Part shown: positions 4,675-5,092 of the stretch, one piece after another
Numbering within the stretch: the stretch's first letter is position 1
How the letters are laid out: each line of letters begins with the position of its first letter
NCBI GenBank assembly: GCA_947038745.1
Contig: CAMQXE010000114.1
Location: 1-5,092, forward strand
DNA length: 5,092 nt
Direction of reading: 5' to 3'
Source of the DNA: an uncultured Propionibacteriaceae bacterium
GTDB lineage: Bacteria > Actinomycetota > Actinomycetes > Propionibacteriales > Propionibacteriaceae
The notes under the pieces: model-generated
What the model saw: only the letters and a program-made list of their open reading frames with translations
What the model was told of the DNA's origin: nothing
The model's database searches: none
Made by a program: the position numbers and the translations under genes

Positions 4675-5092
4675 ATGGGGGTGAGCATCCAACCCACGAT
4701 CGGCATCATCGGCGGTGGGCAGCTTGCCCAGATGATGGTGCAAGAAGCGATAGCGCTAGGGCTGCCGAGAATGATGACGTCAGTGCAGCGAAAGTAACTC
4801 CCCGCTATGTAGTGGGGGATTACACCGACCGCGACACAGTGCTGGCATTTGCGAGGGATTGTGCCGCAATCACCTTTGACCATGAGCAGGTGCCACCGGA
4901 ACTGCTCCGCGAGATCGAAGCTCTTGGTGTCACGGTGCATCCAAGCCCAGAAGCATTGATCTATGCCCAAGACAAAGCGCAGATGCGGCAGCGTCTTAGC
5001 GAAATGAAGATCCCCGCACCGCAATGGCGTTGCTGTGCCACTCCTGAAGAATTAGCCGCTTTCGGGCATGAATTGGGATTCCCGATCATCGC
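4675..5092 (+). pseudogene. purK: purK (N5-carboxyaminoimidazole ribonucleotide synthase), frameshifted by an internal deletion; 3' end outside window
   Basis: PurK is the ATP-grasp enzyme that makes N5-CAIR from AIR, bicarbonate and ATP in purine synthesis. The first frame, from ATG 4675 (or GTG 4681), gives the expected N-terminus with IGIIGGGQLAQMM and IALGLP to about residue 31. It then reads nine unrelated residues to a TAA at 4795-4797, a 40-residue product. PurK similarity resumes in a different frame at 4767 and stays open to the window end, with ENDDVSAAKVTP, VVGDYTD, ITFDHEQVP, VHPSPEAL and QDKAQMRQRL. The segment normally between ALG-LP and ENDD (about LRVLA/V-like, five or six residues) is missing. 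The frame change needs a loss of 3n+1 bases. No ATG, GTG or similar start in the second frame lies near the break that would restore the glycine-rich N-terminus. Assembly error remains possible. Location after birA fits a housekeeping cluster. Confidence 0.82.

Noticed and set aside
4765..4770. Single-base sequencing error in purK
   Set aside because: A one-base change would restore the frame but leave about five conserved residues missing. A larger assembly deletion is still possible.
4762..4797. Programmed ribosomal frameshift in purK
   Set aside because: No slippery heptamer is visible at the junction, and conserved residues are missing as well as the frame being changed, which recoding would not explain.
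4617..5024. A 135-codon open frame on the minus strand at the right end
   Set aside because: It lies antisense to clear PurK sequence, has no recognisable family features and no ribosome binding site. It is best explained as a shadow of purK.
1..5092. Mobile elements, CRISPR arrays, tRNA or rRNA genes, riboswitches
   Set aside because: No transposase or integrase motifs, no direct repeat arrays, no cloverleaf or rRNA-like sequence were seen. Nearly all bases fall within recognised genes.

Overview
The window looks like chromosomal housekeeping DNA from an actinobacterium. The reasons are frequent GTG starts, a GC content that looks mid-range by eye (not computed), a bacterial PIG-V-type mannosyltransferase, a CorA with the GQNVPYPG motif, and a birA gene followed by purK. 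A member of the Actinomycetaceae or a relative is a reasonable guess, but nothing here fixes the genus. I see no mobile element, CRISPR array, tRNA or rRNA.

Layout from left to right. The 5' part of a PIG-V-like membrane mannosyltransferase gene lies on the minus strand (1-529) and runs off the left edge. It is divergent from a corA-family metal channel gene (580-1584, plus), with only 50 bases between the starts. corA converges on a two-gene minus-strand unit, maf followed by a short-chain dehydrogenase/reductase (SDR). These two are joined by an ATGA overlap, and the SDR 3' end overlaps corA by 69 bases. A strong stem-loop terminator (2966-2999) separates this unit from the DUF937 gene on the same strand (3011-3661). 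About 150 bases then separate DUF937 from the divergent biotin-protein ligase gene birA (3814-4620). The 5' part of purK follows and runs off the right edge.

The main anomaly is in purK. It starts normally and matches the PurK N-terminus to about codon 31. The reading frame then hits a stop at 4795, while clear PurK sequence continues in another frame from about 4767 to the window end. About five residues are missing at the junction and the frame is shifted. This fits a deletion of 3n+1 bases, possibly 16, and does not look like a one-base read error. If real, it would disable N5-CAIR synthase, the bicarbonate-using step of purine synthesis.

The second theme is translation starts. Three genes (maf, birA, purK) lack a well-placed Shine-Dalgarno site but have a TANNNT hexamer 6-7 bases before a start codon, as expected for leaderless transcripts. 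birA also has a strong upstream AAGGAG that serves an out-of-frame ATG. I found no clearly new defence, mobile or signalling system here. The interest lies in gene decay, start-site logic and overlapping gene ends.
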